Source of the DNA: Lysinibacillus sp. PLM2 | Lineage (GTDB): Bacteria > Bacillota > Bacilli > Bacillales_A > Planococcaceae | Direction of reading: 5' to 3' | DNA length: 64,000 nucleotides | Assembly (NCBI GenBank): GCA_023168345.1 | Contig: AP025689.1 | Span: forward strand, 2,168,001-2,232,000 | Shown here: piece after piece, positions 61,264 through 64,000 of the stretch | How the letters are laid out: each line of letters opens with the position of its first letter | How positions within the stretch are numbered: position 1 is the first letter of the stretch | Made by a program: the position numbers and the translations under genes | The notes under the pieces: generated by a model | The model's database searches: none | What the model was told of the DNA's origin: nothing | Seen by the model: the letters and a program-made list of their open reading frames with translations, nothing else

Positions 61264-62685
61264 TTAAAAATGCAGCGCCTTACCATCTACTGCTAAAGCT
61301 GCTTCACCAATTACTTCACTTAATGATGGATGTGGATGAATCGTTTCTCCAATCTCCCAAGGCGTCGCATCAAGTAACATTGCTAACGCAGCTTCAGAAA
61401 TCATATCAGACACATGAGGACCAATCATATGAATACCTAAAATATCATTTGTTGATTCGTCTGCAATGATTTTGACAAACCCATCTGATTCACCATAGAC
61501 TAACGCTTTTCCAATGGCTTTAAATGGGAATTTCCCTATTTTTAATGTGAATCCTTGTTCTTTTGCTTTTTCTTCGGTCAACCCAATACTTGCAACTTCA
61601 GGGTGGGAATAGACACATCTTGCTATATTTTGATAATTTATCGATTTCACTGTTCCTTGTGCAATATGTTCAACAGCAGCAATACCTTCTGCTGATGCCA
61701 CATGGGCTAATTGCATTCCACCAATGACATCTCCAATTGCGTAAATATGCTTTTCCTTTGTTTGGTAAACTTCATTCACTTTAACAAAGCTAGAATCTAA
61801 TTCTATTTCTGTATTTTCTATTCCAATATCTTTGGTATTGCCTATCCGTCCTACGGAAATTAACATTTTATCCGCCTCAACTACTTTTTCAATACCATCT
61901 ATTAATACAGTAGCTATGACGCCTTGATCTGTTACTTTGAGTTTTTCCTCTATCAATTGTGCGTTTGTAATAATCTGTATGCCTCTTTTTGTTAAGGCTT
62001 TTTCCATTTCCTTTGAAATATCAACATCTTCACTAGGTAAAATTCGATTGCTATACTCAATTACCTTAATATCAACGCCATAATCCGCAAGCATAGATGC
62101 CCATTCAATTCCAATCACACCTCCACCTACGATCATCATTGATTTAGGTAGTTCTTCCATTTGTAATGCATGATCAGAATTTAGTATCTTTACTCCATCA
62201 GTTTGAATTTGTTTTAAACTTCTTGGTGTTGAGCCAGTAGCGATGATGATATTTTTTGGAATTAGCATTTCATTTTCTTCATCGTTGTTTTCTACTGAAA
62301 TCGTTCCAGCCATTGGTGAAAAAATAGACGGGCCAAGAATCCTACCTTTGCCATAATACACATCGATTTTGCCTTTTTTAATAAGGGTTTGCACACCGGT
62401 GTGTAACTGTTCTACGATGTTCTCTTTTCTTTTTTGAATAGCGGGAAAATTCAATTGGATTTCAGCTGTATCAATACCATATTCACTGGCAGATTTTGTT
62501 TGTCTATAAACCTCCGCACTTCTTAATAAAGCTTTGCTTGGAATACACCCTCTATGAAGACATGTACCTCCAAGCTTTTCCTGTTCAACAATTGCAGTGG
62601 ATAAGCCTAGTTGACTAGCTCTTATAGCTGCAACATAGCCCCCTGTCCCACCACCTAATATCACTAAATCATATTCACGTGACAT
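61264..62685 (-). CDS. lpdV: Dihydrolipoamide dehydrogenase of the bkd complex (E3)
   Basis: 473 residues. FAD motif LVILGGGTGGYVAAIRA, redox cysteines in GGTCLHRGCIPSKALL (C-x4-C near 42-47), NAD motif IVGGGVIGIEWASML and the C-terminal dimer motif HPHPSLSEVIGEAAL with the active-site His-Glu. It reoxidises the lipoyl group of BkdB. Confidence 0.94.
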   Translation of the reverse strand: MSREYDLVILGGGTGGYVAAIRASQLGLSTAIVEQEKLGGTCLHRGCIPSKALLRSAEVYRQTKSASEYGIDTAEIQLNFPAIQKRKENIVEQLHTGVQTLIKKGKIDVYYGKGRILGPSIFSPMAGTISVENNDEENEMLIPKNIIIATGSTPRSLKQIQTDGVKILNSDHALQMEELPKSMMIVGGGVIGIEWASMLADYGVDIKVIEYSNRILPSEDVDISKEMEKALTKRGIQIITNAQLIEEKLKVTDQGVIATVLIDGIEKVVEADKMLISVGRIGNTKDIGIENTEIELDSSFVKVNEVYQTKEKHIYAIGDVIGGMQLAHVASAEGIAAVEHIAQGTVKSINYQNIARCVYSHPEVASIGLTEEKAKEQGFTLKIGKFPFKAIGKALVYGESDGFVKIIADESTNDILGIHMIGPHVSDMISEAALAMLLDATPWEIGETIHPHPSLSEVIGEAALAVDGKALHF

Positions 62686-62739
62686 CGAAATCCCCCTTGC
62701 AAAGGGAACTTATGAATTCTCAGAAGTTCCCACGATTAT

Positions 62740-63834
62740 TTAACGTCTATTTAATATACTTTTTTCGTTTCTTATAAATTGACTTCTAGATGTTGAAATA
62801 CGACCCATTCTCTCTTCTGCGAGTCTATCAGCTGCTAAGTAAGTTGGGATATTCTCTTCCTTAGAGATTTGGAATATTTTACACAAATTATCATAAATAG
62901 TTTCTACTCGTTTCATAGCTCTTTCGCGATTATAACCGTATAATTCATCAGCAACATTTATCACTCCCCCAGCATTAATTACATAATCCGGAGCATAAAT
63001 AATGCCCGCTTCATGAATCATCTGTCCATGTAGTGGTTCTTTTAATTGGTTATTTGCAGAGCCTGCAATTACCTTTCCTTTAAATTTTGGGATTGTTTCC
63101 TCATTAATAATACCACCTAATGCGCAAGGAGAAAAAATATCCACTTCTTGATCATAAATTTCTTCTGGAGAAACAGCTTTTGCACCAAACTCATTAATAG
63201 CTCTTAAAACAGCTTTTTGGTTAATATCTGTTACGACAAGTACAGCACCTTCCTTGTGTAAATACTCACAAAGTGAATAAGCTACATTCCCAAGTCCCTG
63301 AACGGCTATTCTTCTTCCCTTTAACGAATCAATACCAAATGCTTCTTTTGCGGCTGCTTTCATACCTAGATATACTCCATAAGCAGTAACTGGAGATGGA
63401 TTTCCCGAAGAGCCAAATGTAGGAGAAATGCCTGTAATAAAATTCGTTTCTTCATGAATTATATCCATGTCCGATACTGTTGTTCCAACATCTTCAGCAG
63501 CTATATATCTTCCGTTAAGACTTTGAATGTATCTTCCTAAAGCACGGAACATTCCTTCGTTTTTATCTTTTGAAGGATTTCCAATAATAACCGTTTTACC
63601 ACCACCAAGATTTAGCCCCGCGCAGGCATTTTTATAAGTCATCCCCCGGGCTAAACGAAGTGCATCCTCTATCGCTTGTTCTTCTGTTTCATATGGCCAC
63701 ATACGAATACCGCCAAGAGCAGGTCCAAGCGTTGTATCATGAATGGCAATGATTGCTTTTAGACCTGAAGTGCGATCCTGACAAAATACAAGTTGCTCAT
63801 AGTCGTGATTTTCTAAAGATTTAAAGATTTCCAT
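62740..63834 (-). CDS. bcd: Leucine dehydrogenase
   Basis: 364 residues, the standard Bacillus length. It begins [17 protein letters not shown]; the catalytic lysine is in [20 protein letters not shown] and NAD binds at [15 protein letters not shown]. It oxidatively deaminates leucine, valine and isoleucine to 2-oxoacids for BkdA. The ATG at 63834 is chosen because GGTGAGGGG precedes it. In B. subtilis ptb and buk flank bcd; buk is absent here between bcd and lpdV. A cre-like site lies just upstream. Confidence 0.93.
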   Translation of the reverse strand: MEIFKSLENHDYEQLVFCQDRTSGLKAIIAIHDTTLGPALGGIRMWPYETEEQAIEDALRLARGMTYKNACAGLNLGGGKTVIIGNPSKDKNEGMFRALGRYIQSLNGRYIAAEDVGTTVSDMDIIHEETNFITGISPTFGSSGNPSPVTAYGVYLGMKAAAKEAFGIDSLKGRRIAVQGLGNVAYSLCEYLHKEGAVLVVTDINQKAVLRAINEFGAKAVSPEEIYDQEVDIFSPCALGGIINEETIPKFKGKVIAGSANNQLKEPLHGQMIHEAGIIYAPDYVINAGGVINVADELYGYNRERAMKRVETIYDNLCKIFQISKEENIPTYLAADRLAEERMGRISTSRSQFIRNEKSILNRR

Positions 63835-63853
63835 AGAACCCCTCACCCTTTCG

Positions 63854-63867
63854 CGAAAGCGCTTACT
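63854..63867 (-). promoter_or_regulatory. CcpA cre-like site before bcd
   Basis: CGAAAGCGCTTACT differs from the cre consensus TGWAANCGNTNWCA at its ends. It lies 20 bases before the bcd start, where it could act as a roadblock for the operon under good carbon supply. I could not place the promoter in 63868-64000 with confidence. Confidence 0.55.
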
Positions 63868-64000
63868 TTTAAATAGGCGTTTTTTCTCTATAATATTCAA
63901 TATTCTTCTCGAATTTCTACCCTTATTTCTACAATACTTTTAATTCGACTATGAATCAAGGTATTATTCATTAAATAATTTTTTTCAGTCAATAGATTGA

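Noticed and set aside
63868-64000. SigL (-24/-12) promoter for bcd
   Set aside because: No GG-N10-GC pattern of that type was seen in the available upstream sequence.
1-64000. CRISPR arrays, tRNA/rRNA genes, prophage or insertion sequences
   Set aside because: No regularly spaced repeats, transposase, integrase or structural RNA genes were recognised by reading; weak remnants cannot be excluded.

Overview
The window is an AT-rich chromosomal segment of an aerobic Bacillales bacterium, most likely a Planococcaceae relative of Lysinibacillus, Solibacillus or Ureibacillus. Support comes from strong AAGGAGG-type ribosome sites, frequent GTG and TTG starts, TnrA, BirA, PurR and CcpA sites of Bacillus type, a Prli42 miniprotein, bacilliredoxin BrxB and a two-component TatA/TatC translocase. 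I recognise no transposase, phage gene, CRISPR array, rRNA or tRNA.

Layout. (1) 1-10.7 kb: RNase Z (cut by the window edge), DNA polymerase IV, BioY biotin transporter under a BirA-type operator, a HAD nucleotidase, RibD and GTP cyclohydrolase II, an exonuclease plus DUF294 nucleotidyltransferase behind an ammonium transporter, two small unknown genes and GMP reductase. (2) 10.8-24.2 kb: an ectoine/hydroxyectoine uptake and degradation island (EhuABCD importer; DoeA/EutD hydrolase, EutC, M20D amidohydrolase, Cys/Met-type PLP enzyme, homoserine dehydrogenase, aldehyde dehydrogenase; divergent EutB and a PucR-type regulator). (3) 24.3-31.7 kb: a branched-chain amino-acid ABC transporter with two binding proteins, divergent from tnrA. 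(4) 31.8-41.2 kb: ordinary genes (YlmA-like ATPase, signal peptidase, acetyltransferase, flavin reductase, MarR regulator, FUSC protein, Ogt, a fluoride-channel pair, CheW-like protein, M20 peptidase). (5) 41.4-48.6 kb: two paralogous operons of Tat-exported GMC oxidoreductase plus its small subunit, on either side of tatC-tatA-tatA. (6) 49-64 kb: acyl-CoA carboxylase, methylmalonyl-CoA epimerase, prli42, YqjA, BrxB, methylmalonyl-CoA mutase with MeaB, and the branched-chain 2-oxoacid dehydrogenase operon headed by leucine dehydrogenase.

How it fits together. The outer genes follow, from memory, the B. subtilis yqi-yqj order (bkd ... yqiW, yqjA, yqjC, yqjD, yqjE ... yqjH/dinB, yqjK/rnz), with the accessory blocks inserted between. 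Nitrogen scavenging unites much of the middle: sequences matching the GlnR/TnrA consensus TGTNAN7TNACA lie before amt (two), between doeA and eutB (two), and between the liv operon and tnrA (one). Branched-chain amino acids can be imported (liv), oxidised (bcd-bkd) and the resulting propionyl-CoA passed through carboxylase, epimerase and mutase to succinyl-CoA.

The best candidate for something not well described is the ectoine island. It keeps the diagnostic DoeA, EutB, EutC and Ehu proteins, but no classical DoeB, DoeD or MocR-type EnuR regulator is visible. In their place are an M20D amidohydrolase, a homoserine dehydrogenase without an ACT domain, a Cys/Met-metabolism PLP enzyme and a PucR activator. 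The Tat translocase flanked by its two putative cargo operons is the second notable system. Two genes (ehuC and yqjA) appear to start at ATT.
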